DNA of 64,000 nucleotides from NCBI GenBank assembly GCA_964543195.1, contig CAZIXF010000020.1, positions 1-64,000 of the forward strand, written 5' to 3'. Source of the DNA: JAGTVG01 sp964543195 (GTDB lineage Bacteria > Bacteroidota > Bacteroidia > Cytophagales > Cyclobacteriaceae). Each line of letters begins with the position of its first letter. Position 1 is the first letter of the stretch. A model generated the notes under the pieces. It made no database searches and was not told the origin of the DNA. It saw nothing but the letters and a program-made list of their open reading frames with translations. Positions 16,570 to 25,486 of this stretch are shown here, in pieces. A program made the translations under genes and the position numbers.

Positions 16570-17744
16570 TATTTATAGGGATCTTTTTCATTTCTGTTGG
16601 ACTTTATGCCCAACAGAAAAAAGACTTTGTTTTTTATAATCAGCAAACCTATACATACTATATTAATAAAGAATGGGATAAGCTGATTGATACAGCAGAG
16701 GAGTCAATAAAAAACGATATCGATTTTTATTATCTCAGGATCCGGCTGGGTATCGCGTATTTTAAACAAAAATCGTATTCAAATGCCGTAATTCATCTCA
16801 GGAGATCCCTGGAATTCAATGCCGGCGATCCGGTGGCGCTGGAATATCTCTATTATTCCTATCTCTATTCAGATCGATATTCGGATGCCATTCATATTTA
16901 TGGAAAATACCGGAATATACTGAAGGATCTTACGGAATTTCATCCAAAATTTTTTGACCGCATTCTGCCGGAAGGGGGCATCAAGATCTCGGATCATGAC
17001 ACCCGCTTCGAAACGGAAGCGGGTGCGATACAATATGGACAATTGGGCTTGTTGCATGTTGGCGGGAAAAACCTATATTTGTTTCATTATGCAGGATATT
17101 TGAATCATGAATTTGAAGACAAGTTCAGTTTTCAGAATAGCTCCTTTGATATCCCCTATGATATCGGGCAATTTGAATATTATATCAAAGCCGGCATCAT
17201 CCCGGCATCCGGATGGGAACTTTACCCCATCTATCATTTCATCCGGGTTAAAACGCCTTCTTCCAGGTATAATGATAACCATGTGGCGCTGGGCGTCATG
17301 AAATCGATCCGACGCATCAAACTGGGAATAAATGTGGGTTTGTCGGATATTAACCAGACCCGATTTTATCAGTATGAACCCAAATTGAATTATTATCCTT
17401 TGGGGAATAATGAGATCTATCTGAAATCATCCGCTATACTGACCTCCGGAGATCTTGAGCAGCAATCGATCCAGGGATTAATAGGTGTCCATGTGTTTAA
17501 AACAACCTGGATGGAAGGATTTTATACATTTGGAAAAACCCGGTACAGTGCAGTAAATGACGGATATACAATATACAACAATCCGGATTATGTCTTATCA
17601 AGAGGTGGTATGTTGATTTATCAGTATTTCAACCTGAAATCTTCACTGACCTTAAGCTATCAGCTGGAGCGGAAAGAACGGGTGGACACCGGTAAACTCT
17701 ACCATCATCATGTTCTACTTATTGGTCTGAATTTTAAATTATAA
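16557..17744 (+). CDS. Exported TPR protein with C-terminal outer-membrane beta-barrel
   Basis: About 395 residues. A signal peptide (MCRIIFIGIFFISVGLYAQ) is followed by two or three TPR units (about 20-120). From about residue 150 to the end there are alternating hydrophobic/aromatic strands that finish in LIGLNFKL, as expected for an outer-membrane barrel of the YaiO-like type. The start could also be the in-frame ATG at 16545; I prefer 16557 because it gives a cleaner signal peptide. Either start overlaps the end of the UT-M23 gene. It is probably the outer-membrane component of the locus. Confidence 0.72.
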   Translation: MCRIIFIGIFFISVGLYAQQKKDFVFYNQQTYTYYINKEWDKLIDTAEESIKNDIDFYYLRIRLGIAYFKQKSYSNAVIHLRRSLEFNAGDPVALEYLYYSYLYSDRYSDAIHIYGKYRNILKDLTEFHPKFFDRILPEGGIKISDHDTRFETEAGAIQYGQLGLLHVGGKNLYLFHYAGYLNHEFEDKFSFQNSSFDIPYDIGQFEYYIKAGIIPASGWELYPIYHFIRVKTPSSRYNDNHVALGVMKSIRRIKLGINVGLSDINQTRFYQYEPKLNYYPLGNNEIYLKSSAILTSGDLEQQSIQGLIGVHVFKTTWMEGFYTFGKTRYSAVNDGYTIYNNPDYVLSRGGMLIYQYFNLKSSLTLSYQLERKERVDTGKLYHHHVLLIGLNFKL

Positions 17745-17750
17745 TTTATC

Positions 17751-18356
17751 ATGAAAAATTTAATCATCCTTCTTTTTTATTTTGGTTCCGTTTCGGCATT
17801 TGCTCAGGGTGAAGAAATGATCAATGCCTTTTCTGAAAGTTATTCACTGGAAGCGGTCGGTAATTATGCAAAAGCTATTGAGGAATTAAATAAAGTATAT
17901 GATGAAAATTCATATGAGATCAATCTGCGGCTAGGCTGGTTGTATTATAATCTGGGCAACTATTTTGAATCGAAAAACAGCTACCGGGTCGCCATTACGT
18001 TAATGCCGTATTCGATCGAAGCAAAATTAGGCTATGTATTACCGGTGTCCGCCATGGGGAACTGGGATGAGGTAATCAATACCTATGAAAAGCTTCTTGA
18101 GATCGATCCTCAAAATTCGCTGGTTAATTACAGGATGGGATCGATATATTATGAAAGGAAGCAATATGAAAAAGCGTTGGCATATTGTGAAAAAACGGTC
18201 AACCTGTATCCATTCGATTATGATTCGGTAGTGTTACTTGCGTGGATCAACTATCAGATGGGCAACCTGAGAGAAGCGGAAGTACTGTTTAAAAAATCAA
18301 TGCTTATCAAACCCAATAATTCATCTGCTGAATACGGATTAAGCCTGATAAAATAA
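17751..18356 (+). CDS. Secreted TPR protein
   Basis: A 201-residue protein with a signal peptide (MKNLIILLFYFGSVSAFAQ) and four to five TPR units, for example EINLRLGWLYYNLGNYFESK and SLVNYRMGSIYYERKQYEKA. It lies 6 bases after the TPR-barrel gene and is the last gene of the PqqD/ATP-grasp locus. It is probably a periplasmic scaffold that works with the barrel protein, since both share the TPR layout. No enzymatic motif is visible. Confidence 0.82.
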   Translation: MKNLIILLFYFGSVSAFAQGEEMINAFSESYSLEAVGNYAKAIEELNKVYDENSYEINLRLGWLYYNLGNYFESKNSYRVAITLMPYSIEAKLGYVLPVSAMGNWDEVINTYEKLLEIDPQNSLVNYRMGSIYYERKQYEKALAYCEKTVNLYPFDYDSVVLLAWINYQMGNLREAEVLFKKSMLIKPNNSSAEYGLSLIK

Positions 18357-18362
18357 CATAAA

Positions 18363-18416
18363 AGGAGGATGGTATGCCACCCTAAAACCTAACCGTAATT
18401 TTATGCCATCCCTCCT
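18363..18416. other. Stem-loop between convergent genes
   Basis: Bases 18363-18375 (AGGAGGATGGTAT) pair with 18403-18416 (ATGCCATCCCTCCT): 13 pairs including one G-T, with one bulged C, around a loop of 27 bases. The left arm starts just after the TPR stop; the right arm lies inside the last codons of the kinase gene. There is no T-run, so it is not a classical terminator, but it may stabilise or stop transcripts from both sides. Confidence 0.5.
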
Positions 18417-19644
18417 CATAGGTATAATTAATATCATACCCGCTTAAATCCACGATCTTTTTAACGATGGCCAGGCCCAGGCCCAGGGTTTCGGAAGCCT
18501 GTTTATCCTTTTTGAAGCGATCGAATAATATTTCAGGAGAACTCTGGAGCTCTTCTCCCGTATTGGCTACCACGAATTGACCTTCATCAAGTGAAATCCG
18601 GATCTCACCCCCTTCCCGGTTATGCCTCAATGCATTGTTAAGTAAATTATTGATCATGATCCTCAACAGGTTGGCATCATTATTCACGTTCACATTTTCC
18701 CGGATATATGTTTGCAACTTTATGTTCTTCAGATCGATCAATTCCCTGAAATCTTCGAGGGCTTTTTTGATCAGATCCGATAAATCATGATCCTGAAATT
18801 CAGAAAATTCCTCATTTTCTATTTTGGCGAGCAGAGATAGCGATTGTCCCAGTTTCGAAATATGATCAAGTGATTTGTAAGCCGATTCGATGTAATCCAT
18901 CTGGTCCTGTGATAATCCGTCGGACTGAAGCATCAGTTCGAGTTTCCCTTTTGCAATGGATATGGGAGTTTGTATTTCGTGAGAGGCATTTTCCGAAAAT
19001 TCCTTTAGAATCCGGTAGTCCCGGCTGACCTTTTCAGTCATCTGTTCTATAAAATGATTCAGCTGATTGAACTCGCGAATTTTAGAACGATCCGGGTTGA
19101 GCGGCTTGAGATCCTTTATATTAAAATTACGTATGCCTTCCAGCGTTCGATTAAAGGGCTTAAAGATACTCCGTGAGATCAGGAAACTGCTGATCATCAT
19201 CACTACTCCAAGAAATATATACAGACGGATAAGGCCACCTATAACGCCATCCATGATATCATCCGACTCAACCAGTACATCAAACAAGGTGAGCCGGATA
19301 TAGGAATTATTAATTTCAGCCACTCCCGTCATTTTACGATTGTTTTCCAACCGTTTCAAATACTGGTGCATGACCATGGTATCGGAAAATACAAATGACT
19401 TCCTTCCGATCTGCTCCGGTTTTTGCTTCAAGGTGTCAATATTGAGTTTAAATCCTTCAAGAACCCGGATCTTCTCTTCCGAATTGAGTGTATTGACGAC
19501 GGTATGGAACCGTTCGACAAGATACAAATCAGTTTCCTTTTCAATTTCATTCAGGAAAATATTGTAAAGTATAATACTTCCAATACTGAATACAATAAAG
19601 GTAATTGCAAGATAATATATCGATGTTCGTAATAATAGTCTCAT
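18382..19644 (-). CDS. Sensor histidine kinase
   Basis: Membrane histidine kinase, 420 residues. Two membrane helices (about 12-31 and 138-157) flank a ~105-residue external sensor. A HAMP-like linker follows. The phospho-acceptor His222 sits in ASHEIQTPIS, and the HATPase domain shows NLLNNALRH (N box) and GLGLAIVKKIVDLSG (G2 box). The first codons overlap the response regulator stop by 4 bases (19641-19644), so they form one operon, regulator first. This pair converges on the PqqD/ATP-grasp locus and may regulate it, but no binding-site evidence supports that. Confidence 0.93.
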   Translation of the reverse strand: MRLLLRTSIYYLAITFIVFSIGSIILYNIFLNEIEKETDLYLVERFHTVVNTLNSEEKIRVLEGFKLNIDTLKQKPEQIGRKSFVFSDTMVMHQYLKRLENNRKMTGVAEINNSYIRLTLFDVLVESDDIMDGVIGGLIRLYIFLGVVMMISSFLISRSIFKPFNRTLEGIRNFNIKDLKPLNPDRSKIREFNQLNHFIEQMTEKVSRDYRILKEFSENASHEIQTPISIAKGKLELMLQSDGLSQDQMDYIESAYKSLDHISKLGQSLSLLAKIENEEFSEFQDHDLSDLIKKALEDFRELIDLKNIKLQTYIRENVNVNNDANLLRIMINNLLNNALRHNREGGEIRISLDEGQFVVANTGEELQSSPEILFDRFKKDKQASETLGLGLAIVKKIVDLSGYDINYTYEEGWHKITVRF

Positions 19645-20324
19645 GATTTTGGTGCTGCAAATTTATACCCCAGTCCGTATACGGTCTGTATATAATCGGA
19701 TCCACCGGCATTCATGATCTTTTTTCTCAGGTTTTTAATATGCTGATAAACAAAATCAAATGAATCATAAGCATCCACATAATCTCCCCATAAATGCTCG
19801 GCTATGGACTGTTTGGTAATTACCCGGTTTTTATTGGTCAAAAGAAAGACCAGCAGGTCAAATTCCTTCTGGGTCAGTTCAACAGACACTTCATTCACTG
19901 TCAGCGTCCTGTTTTCTATGTTTACCAGCAATTCATTATAAATTATTTCTTCATCTCCTCCAAGATTGTTTCTCCGGTAGATCGCCTTTATACGTGCATG
20001 AAGTTCCGAAAGGTGGAAGGGTTTGGTTAGATAATCGTCCGCGCCGAGGTTTAATCCGGTAAGCTTATCATCCAGTGAATTTTTAGCCGATATGATCAGC
20101 ACTCCGGCTGCCGAATTCTGCTTTTTCAATTCACGGATCACATCAAGTCCGTTACCGTCAGGCAACATGATATCCAGGATGAGCATTTCATATCCATAGG
20201 CTACGATTTTATCGATCGCTTTCATATAGGTGTCGGCCACTTCACAAACATTGCCTTCGGCATGAAGGTACGTTTCAATATTCCTGGCTAATTGCAGGTT
20301 GTCTTCTACAATAAGTATTTTCAT
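19641..20324 (-). CDS. OmpR-family response regulator
   Basis: DNA-binding regulator that partners the kinase encoded downstream. The receiver domain has the acidic pair VEDN, the phospho-acceptor Asp51 in LILDIMLPDGN and Lys in YLTKPFHLSEL. The C-terminal winged helix has ELTQKEFDLLVFLLTNKN and SYIQTVYGLGYKF-like ending (YIQTVYGLGYKFAAPKS). The length of 227 residues is normal. The gene is preceded by a Bacteroidota -7 box five bases before its ATG. Confidence 0.95.
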   Translation of the reverse strand: MKILIVEDNLQLARNIETYLHAEGNVCEVADTYMKAIDKIVAYGYEMLILDIMLPDGNGLDVIRELKKQNSAAGVLIISAKNSLDDKLTGLNLGADDYLTKPFHLSELHARIKAIYRRNNLGGDEEIIYNELLVNIENRTLTVNEVSVELTQKEFDLLVFLLTNKNRVITKQSIAEHLWGDYVDAYDSFDFVYQHIKNLRKKIMNAGGSDYIQTVYGLGYKFAAPKS

Positions 20325-20329
20325 TGATG

Positions 20330-20337
20330 CAAAAATA
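20330..20337 (-). promoter_or_regulatory. -7 box TATTTTTG for the response regulator-kinase operon
   Basis: On the minus strand the bases read TATTTTTG, an exact TAnnTTTG match, five bases before the ATG at 20324. Transcription would start almost at the start codon. Three copies of GTATT (plus strand 20361, 20370 and 20376) lie just upstream and could be a regulator site. No clear TTTG -33 box is seen. Confidence 0.5.
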
Positions 20338-20478
20338 TTTCCGGATTTTGAAGAGAATCTGTATTTAACGTATTCGTATTCAGAAAATTAACCTTTCACG
20401 AATAAAAAATTTACGTCACTATTTCAGGTAGTTATTTCCAGCCCTGAATATACGGGAAATCCTCAAAAAGCCCATCAT

Positions 20479-22278
20479 TTATTTTGAAAAACGTTTCCGT
20501 TCATGCTCTTTGAGGTGTATTTTTCGCAGTCGCAGGGAACGGGGGGTAACTTCAAGGTATTCATCTTTCCCGATATATTCCAGAGCCTCTTCAAGAGAAA
20601 ATGTTATGGCCGGAACGATAAAGATCTTATCATCCGATCCGGCAGCCCGTATATTGGTCAGTTTTTTTGTTTTTGTGACATTGACCACAAGGTCATCCTG
20701 GCGAATATGCTCACCTATAACCTGTCCTTCATACACTTCTTCATTGGGATGAATAAAAAAATGTCCTCTTTCCTGTAGTTTATTAATCGCATAGGCTATG
20801 GCCGTACCGGTTTCAGATACGATCAGCGAACCGTTCTTCCGGGACGGAAGTTCACCTTTCCAGGGTCCGAATTCACTGAAGCGATGGGCCATCACAGCCT
20901 CTCCTTCGGTCAGGGTAAGCATCTGATTCCTTAAACCAATTAATCCTCTGGAAGGAATATCAAACTCCAGATGTGCCCGGTCGCCCTTGATCTGTATACT
21001 CACGATTTCTCCCTTCCGCCGGGTAACCAGCTCGATCACCTTACCGGAAAATTCCTCCGGCACATGAATGGTGAGACTTTCAATGGGTTCATAATCCACC
21101 CCATTGATGTTCTTAATGATCACATTCGGCTGGCCAACCTGTAATTCATAACCTTCCCGTCGCATAGTTTCGATTAGGATTGAAAGATGGAGAATTCCGC
21201 GACCATATACATTCAATACCTCGGGAGAATCGGTTTCTTCCACCTTCAGGGCCAGGTTCTTTTCAGTTTCTTTATACAGCCTTTCCCGCAGTTGCCGGGA
21301 AGTGACGAATTTTCCTTCTCTTCCGAAAAATGGCGAATTGTTTATGGTGAATAACATGCTCATGGTAGGTTCATCGATGGTCAGGGGTTCCAGCCCTTCC
21401 GGATTTTCATAATCTGCCACCGTATCACCGATATCGAAATCATCCAGGCCCAGAATGGCACATATCTCCCCGGCATGGATCTCTGTTTTTACCTTTTCCT
21501 TGGCCAGGCCTTCAAACACATATAATTCCTTGATCCTCGATTTCAGGATTTTGCCCTCTTTTTTGATCAGAGATACCTCCATGCCCCCTTTCAGCTTTCC
21601 CCGGCTAAGCTTACCTACCGCAATCCGCCCCACATAGGACGAATAATCGAGCGACGAGATCTGCATCTGGGTTGTACCTTCCCTGTACGCCGCCCGGGGA
21701 ATGTGTTCGATGATCGAGTCAAGCAGGAAAGTAATGTCCTTCGTGGGCTTCTGCCAGTCTTCCGACATCCAGCCCTCCTTAGATGAACCAAACACCGTGG
21801 GAAAATTCAATTGTTCTTCACTGGCATCGAGGTTGAACATGAGGTCGAAAACCGATTCCTGCACCCCTTCCGGATCGCTGTTGGGCTTGTCAATCTTATT
21901 AATAACCACGATGGGTTTCAGGTCGAGGGCAAGGGCTTTCTGCAACACAAACCTGGTTTGCGGCATGGGACCTTCAAAGGCATCCACCACCAGCAATACC
22001 CCGTCTGCCATATTCAACACCCGTTCAACCTCTCCACCGAAATCACTGTGACCCGGTGTATCGATGATATTGATCTTTACGTCTTTATAGCGAACCGATA
22101 CATTTTTGGATAATATGGTGATGCCCCGTTCTTTCTCGAGCTCATTACTGTCGAGGATCAATTCTCCCACATCCTGGTTTTCCCTGAATAGTTTCACCTG
22201 GTGAAGAATACGGTCTACCAGGGTGGTTTTCCCATGGTCTACATGTGCAATGATGGCTATGTTTCGGATATCCTGCAT
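20479..22278 (-). CDS. typA: Ribosome-associated GTPase TypA/BipA
   Basis: Translational GTPase of the TypA/BipA group, which binds the ribosome and helps assembly and stress adaptation. It has the G1 motif AHVDHGKTT, G3 DTPGHSDFGG, G4 NKIDKP, an EF-G-like domain II, and the C-terminal domain typical of BipA (LTEGEAVMAHRFSEFGPWKG). The start is taken at ATG 22278, which gives MQDIRNIAIIAHVDHGKTT. A longer frame exists, but AGGAAA lies a few bases upstream of this ATG. The 599-residue length is normal. Monocistronic. Confidence 0.97.
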   Translation of the reverse strand: MQDIRNIAIIAHVDHGKTTLVDRILHQVKLFRENQDVGELILDSNELEKERGITILSKNVSVRYKDVKINIIDTPGHSDFGGEVERVLNMADGVLLVVDAFEGPMPQTRFVLQKALALDLKPIVVINKIDKPNSDPEGVQESVFDLMFNLDASEEQLNFPTVFGSSKEGWMSEDWQKPTKDITFLLDSIIEHIPRAAYREGTTQMQISSLDYSSYVGRIAVGKLSRGKLKGGMEVSLIKKEGKILKSRIKELYVFEGLAKEKVKTEIHAGEICAILGLDDFDIGDTVADYENPEGLEPLTIDEPTMSMLFTINNSPFFGREGKFVTSRQLRERLYKETEKNLALKVEETDSPEVLNVYGRGILHLSILIETMRREGYELQVGQPNVIIKNINGVDYEPIESLTIHVPEEFSGKVIELVTRRKGEIVSIQIKGDRAHLEFDIPSRGLIGLRNQMLTLTEGEAVMAHRFSEFGPWKGELPSRKNGSLIVSETGTAIAYAINKLQERGHFFIHPNEEVYEGQVIGEHIRQDDLVVNVTKTKKLTNIRAAGSDDKIFIVPAITFSLEEALEYIGKDEYLEVTPRSLRLRKIHLKEHERKRFSK

Positions 22279-22311
22279 TTTTTTCCTGCTGGTTAAATTT
22301 AATATGGAGTG

Positions 22312-22319
22312 CAAAGATA
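22312..22319 (-). promoter_or_regulatory. -7 box TATCTTTG for typA
   Basis: Minus-strand TATCTTTG matches TAnnTTTG exactly and lies 33 bases before the typA ATG (22278), a normal distance for a short leader. No strong TTTG -33 partner was found at the usual spacing. Confidence 0.45.
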
Positions 22320-22570
22320 TTTATTTATTGTCATATGGATATCATGATCTTCGGATTGGCATATTTTTCATTAAATAAACCGTTAAAGGACAATATTTTG
22401 ATATCCCGGGTACCTGCCGTTTGTTTATTTTTCCATAGTGAATCAGACTTATTGAATAATCCTACGACCACGATAACGTATCTGATCCCGAAACTTTTCT
22501 GTTATCCTGTATTATCCTGTGTATAATGCGGGTCAAGGCCAGGATGAACATTTGAGTTTTCCCCCATCCT

Positions 22571-23431
22571 TTATTCGATCATCATTTTTTCACCCATATC
22601 GAGAATATGATATTTATCCTGCATGGTTTCCGATAACCTCAACTTGACTTCATAAGGGTATCCCGTGGTCCAGAACCTGTTTTCCGGGGTCACTTTGAAG
22701 GTATTCCTGTGCTGTGGAAAGATATAATCCGGTTCCAGTTCATTTATCAGGATCACCGACCGGTCGATGTAGGTATTATGTTCGGTGGGTGAAAAAAACA
22801 GCACATCCACATCATCCAGGAATAGCTGATCTTCAAGAAGAACCGAATCGCCTGTCTGATAATACCGTTTCCCTCCCATAGTGATCAGGTAACCACAGTC
22901 CTGGAGGTTGGCCTCATAATACACGGCATACTTCTCGTTTCCGTGTATGGCCCTCACCGGCTCGATGTGTACATCACCGATGTCAAAAGGTACCCTCGGT
23001 TCGGCCAACCTCATTCTTTCGTCGGGGATACCCACCTCGTTCCTGGCGGCCTCTTCACAGCTTCGGGAAAGCACAAAAATACAGTCTCCGTGTTCAAGCA
23101 GTATTTTCGAGGTCTCTCTCTCGAAATGATCACTGTGCTCATGGGTAATAAATGCGATGTCCAGCTCGGGGGCCAGTTCACGAGCCGAAACAGGTGATGG
23201 CACGGCCCTTGCCCCGGATTCCAGTGGAAGGTCGGTGCTTATCAGTGTATGGCCCGACTTGATCAACCAGCCATTATGCCCCACCCACCATACAGCCGCC
23301 CCGGCTTCATGCGCCCGGATCTCATCGATCAGCCTTTTTTGAGGTGCTGAACTGAAAACAGGGGGAAAGGTCATTATACCAGTTGACGTTATAAGGGTAT
23401 TCCGAATAAAATCTCTGCGTCCTTTTTTCAT
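22571..23431 (-). CDS. Tat-exported metallo-beta-lactamase fold hydrolase
   Basis: A 286-residue MBL-fold enzyme of the UlaG-like/L-ascorbate-lactonase-type group. It has a Tat-like N-terminus (KKGRRDFIRNTLITS) with the twin Arg at residues 5-6. The zinc motif THEHSDH is at about 95-101, with later His in VRAIHGNEKYA and an Asp in YYQTGDSVLLED. The ATG at 23431 is preferred to an upstream in-frame TTG. Same-strand neighbours are a truncated M19 dipeptidase-like gene and a GH20-like gene, which suggests a degradation cluster for an amino-sugar-containing polymer. The substrate is unknown. Confidence 0.78.
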   Translation of the reverse strand: MKKGRRDFIRNTLITSTGIMTFPPVFSSAPQKRLIDEIRAHEAGAAVWWVGHNGWLIKSGHTLISTDLPLESGARAVPSPVSARELAPELDIAFITHEHSDHFERETSKILLEHGDCIFVLSRSCEEAARNEVGIPDERMRLAEPRVPFDIGDVHIEPVRAIHGNEKYAVYYEANLQDCGYLITMGGKRYYQTGDSVLLEDQLFLDDVDVLFFSPTEHNTYIDRSVILINELEPDYIFPQHRNTFKVTPENRFWTTGYPYEVKLRLSETMQDKYHILDMGEKMMIE

Positions 23432-23470
23432 GTATACCAATTTTTCTCGAATAATGAAGAATATTCCGGA

Positions 23471-24205
23471 TCATCCGGGCAGGATCTCCTTCCAGATCCT
23501 TAGATAATTTCCGCCCAGGATCAACGCGACTTGTTCATCGGAGTAATTCCTTTGACCAAGCAGGTCAATAAACTTATCCCAGTGCGTGTACATGGTCTCC
23601 GATTCCGTACCGGTAAATGTACGTTTTTCCGAATGACCCGGTACATAATCGGGGGCCGGATTACCCTCATCATGGCCCAGCCATCCCACTCCAATATGTT
23701 CGACACCCACGAGATCAGCCAGGTAATCAATCTCATCGGCAAGAAAATCGTAGGAGGTCTGATTTACAATATAGCGGATACCTACGAGGCCTCCTGTTCC
23801 TGCAATAGCCTTAACCTCTTCATCACTATGCTGACGATCCGTGTTGATAAATTGCTGAAGATTGGTATGGGAAGATACGATGGGTTTTGAGGATATTTCA
23901 GCTGTATGGAATATGCCGTTTGCCGAAAGATGCGAGACCCCTATCATCATCCCAAGCCGGTTCATCTCGTTCACCACTTCCACTCCGAACTTTGAAAGTT
24001 TCCCGGCCATTTTACCTTCACCGATGCCATCTCCCAGCCTGTTTCTTGCATTATGGGTAAGTTGCAGACCCCGCACACCCAGTCTGAAAAAATTCCTTAA
24101 AAGTGATAACCTTTTAAAGGGGTGGCCGCCCGGTTCGGGATCGATCTCGATAGCACCCCCTCCTTCATGATCGAGAAAAAAATACACATGATCCCTTTCA
24201 GGCAT
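23471..24205 (-). CDS. M19 membrane dipeptidase-like protein, N-terminally truncated
   Basis: A 244-residue protein that matches the C-terminal two thirds of M19 renal-type dipeptidases, which are usually 330-400 residues. Present are FLDHEGGGAIE, FRLGVRGLQLTHNARN, GVSHLSANG (first His) and PIVSSHTNL (second His). The N-terminal HxD zinc motif of the family is missing, and upstream sequence (24206-24370) does not encode it in any frame because a TAG lies about 21 codons before the ATG. GWLGHDEGN replaces the usual GSDFDG segment. It is therefore either a decayed gene or a divergent form with altered metal binding. It lies between the GH20-like and MBL genes on the same strand. Confidence 0.7.
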   Translation of the reverse strand: MPERDHVYFFLDHEGGGAIEIDPEPGGHPFKRLSLLRNFFRLGVRGLQLTHNARNRLGDGIGEGKMAGKLSKFGVEVVNEMNRLGMMIGVSHLSANGIFHTAEISSKPIVSSHTNLQQFINTDRQHSDEEVKAIAGTGGLVGIRYIVNQTSYDFLADEIDYLADLVGVEHIGVGWLGHDEGNPAPDYVPGHSEKRTFTGTESETMYTHWDKFIDLLGQRNYSDEQVALILGGNYLRIWKEILPG

Positions 24206-24370
24206 TATCAGGTGCCATCGGGCCTTTTTGATATTAAAAAATTATATTTAAACCACCACTATGCAGCCGACTGGCATCCTTGCAGAATAGCTCCGATACA
24301 AATTACCAGCGTTTTACTAAGTATTTAATAATCCGATTCACACAAGTGATTACTATAATTTCCGTTTAAG

Positions 24371-25486
24371 TTATTCCACCTCCAGATTATTGATCTCCTC
24401 AAAAAGGGTTTTAAAAGCCTCCACCTGGTTGCCTCCTCTCCTGTTTTCTGCATCCTTCCGGCCATAGAACTGATCCAGGAAATCGGCAGCGCCGGACCAG
24501 ACCGTATGAAGCATTCCCTGATACCGGTCCCTGGCGGTCTCCGTGGCCGTTTTTCTGAACTGAACCATCATATGGAGCTGGGTTTTGGTCACATCCGGAA
24601 ACCTCCACGGGCAGGTAACTACTTTGAATCCCTTCAGGGCAAAATAAGCAGCCGTGGGATCCGGGCGTTCATAATGCCAGTCGTTGATCACCACATCTTC
24701 CGGTATCATATCTATCGCGCGGTGCGTATTGTTATAACTTGCTTCCCAGAAACCGATCCCGGTGGTTTTGCCGTCAATCAGCCGGTCACCCCAGATCCAT
24801 AATTCCACATCATTTTTGGCCAGGTGATTCCGCACCTTGGTCACTTCAGCGGCAAACAGCTCGGCCTTATCCCTGCCTGCACACCGGGGGCATTTTTCAT
24901 CTCCGAGGTAAAACACCTCATCCATGCCGGCATGGAAAGCATCCGCTTCAAATACCTCCACGATCTCGTCCACCACATCGAATACCACATCATGAACCTC
25001 CGGATGGAGAGGGCAATAACTCAGGCAGTAAAGTCCCCATTCGTTGGGCCACTTCAGATCACCTGAACCATCTCCCATCGGCACGTGAGGAGTTTCATTG
25101 AATTCAGGATATTCTTTCAACAAGTTGCCTATCCGCTGGAACCAGGATTGGTGACCCAGCAGGTTTACCTGTGGAATAAGCCGGATATTGTTCTCCTGAC
25201 AAACCCTTACCAGCTTTTTAACCTCCTCTTCCGAAAGTGCATCCTCATTGGCAAGTTCCGGACGGGATTTGTACTGATAATTATAATCGATCCGTAATAC
25301 CAGCGTATTGAGGTTTCGGGGCACCAGTTCATCCTTTATAAAATCAATGAACGGATCAAGTGTTTCCTTATCGGGTGCAGCAATGGCTAAACCCCTGACT
25401 GGCAATAAGGAGTCAAGTTTATGCTGTGCATGGATATTAAAGAAAACAAAAAACAGGAAAAAATGAATGGTCAATAATCTTCTCAT
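24371..25486 (-). CDS. GH20-like glycoside hydrolase
   Basis: Exported TIM-barrel glycosidase, 371 residues, with a signal peptide (MRRLLTIHFFLFFVFFNIHAQ). Hallmarks of the family 20 hexosaminidase barrel are LIPQVNLLGHQSWF, then FHAGMDEVFYLGD, where Asp189-Glu190 occupies the catalytic Asp-Glu position, and ELWIWGDRLIDG later. It acts by substrate-assisted catalysis if it is a true GH20, so a beta-linked N-acetylhexosamine is the expected substrate. The N-terminal GH20b domain of larger members is absent. It begins the minus-strand group with the M19-like and MBL genes. Confidence 0.78.
   Translation of the reverse strand: MRRLLTIHFFLFFVFFNIHAQHKLDSLLPVRGLAIAAPDKETLDPFIDFIKDELVPRNLNTLVLRIDYNYQYKSRPELANEDALSEEEVKKLVRVCQENNIRLIPQVNLLGHQSWFQRIGNLLKEYPEFNETPHVPMGDGSGDLKWPNEWGLYCLSYCPLHPEVHDVVFDVVDEIVEVFEADAFHAGMDEVFYLGDEKCPRCAGRDKAELFAAEVTKVRNHLAKNDVELWIWGDRLIDGKTTGIGFWEASYNNTHRAIDMIPEDVVINDWHYERPDPTAAYFALKGFKVVTCPWRFPDVTKTQLHMMVQFRKTATETARDRYQGMLHTVWSGAADFLDQFYGRKDAENRRGGNQVEAFKTLFEEINNLEVE

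Noticed and set aside
22335..22526. 63-codon plus-strand frame between typA and the MBL gene
   Set aside because: It has no family pattern and overlaps the expected promoter of typA.
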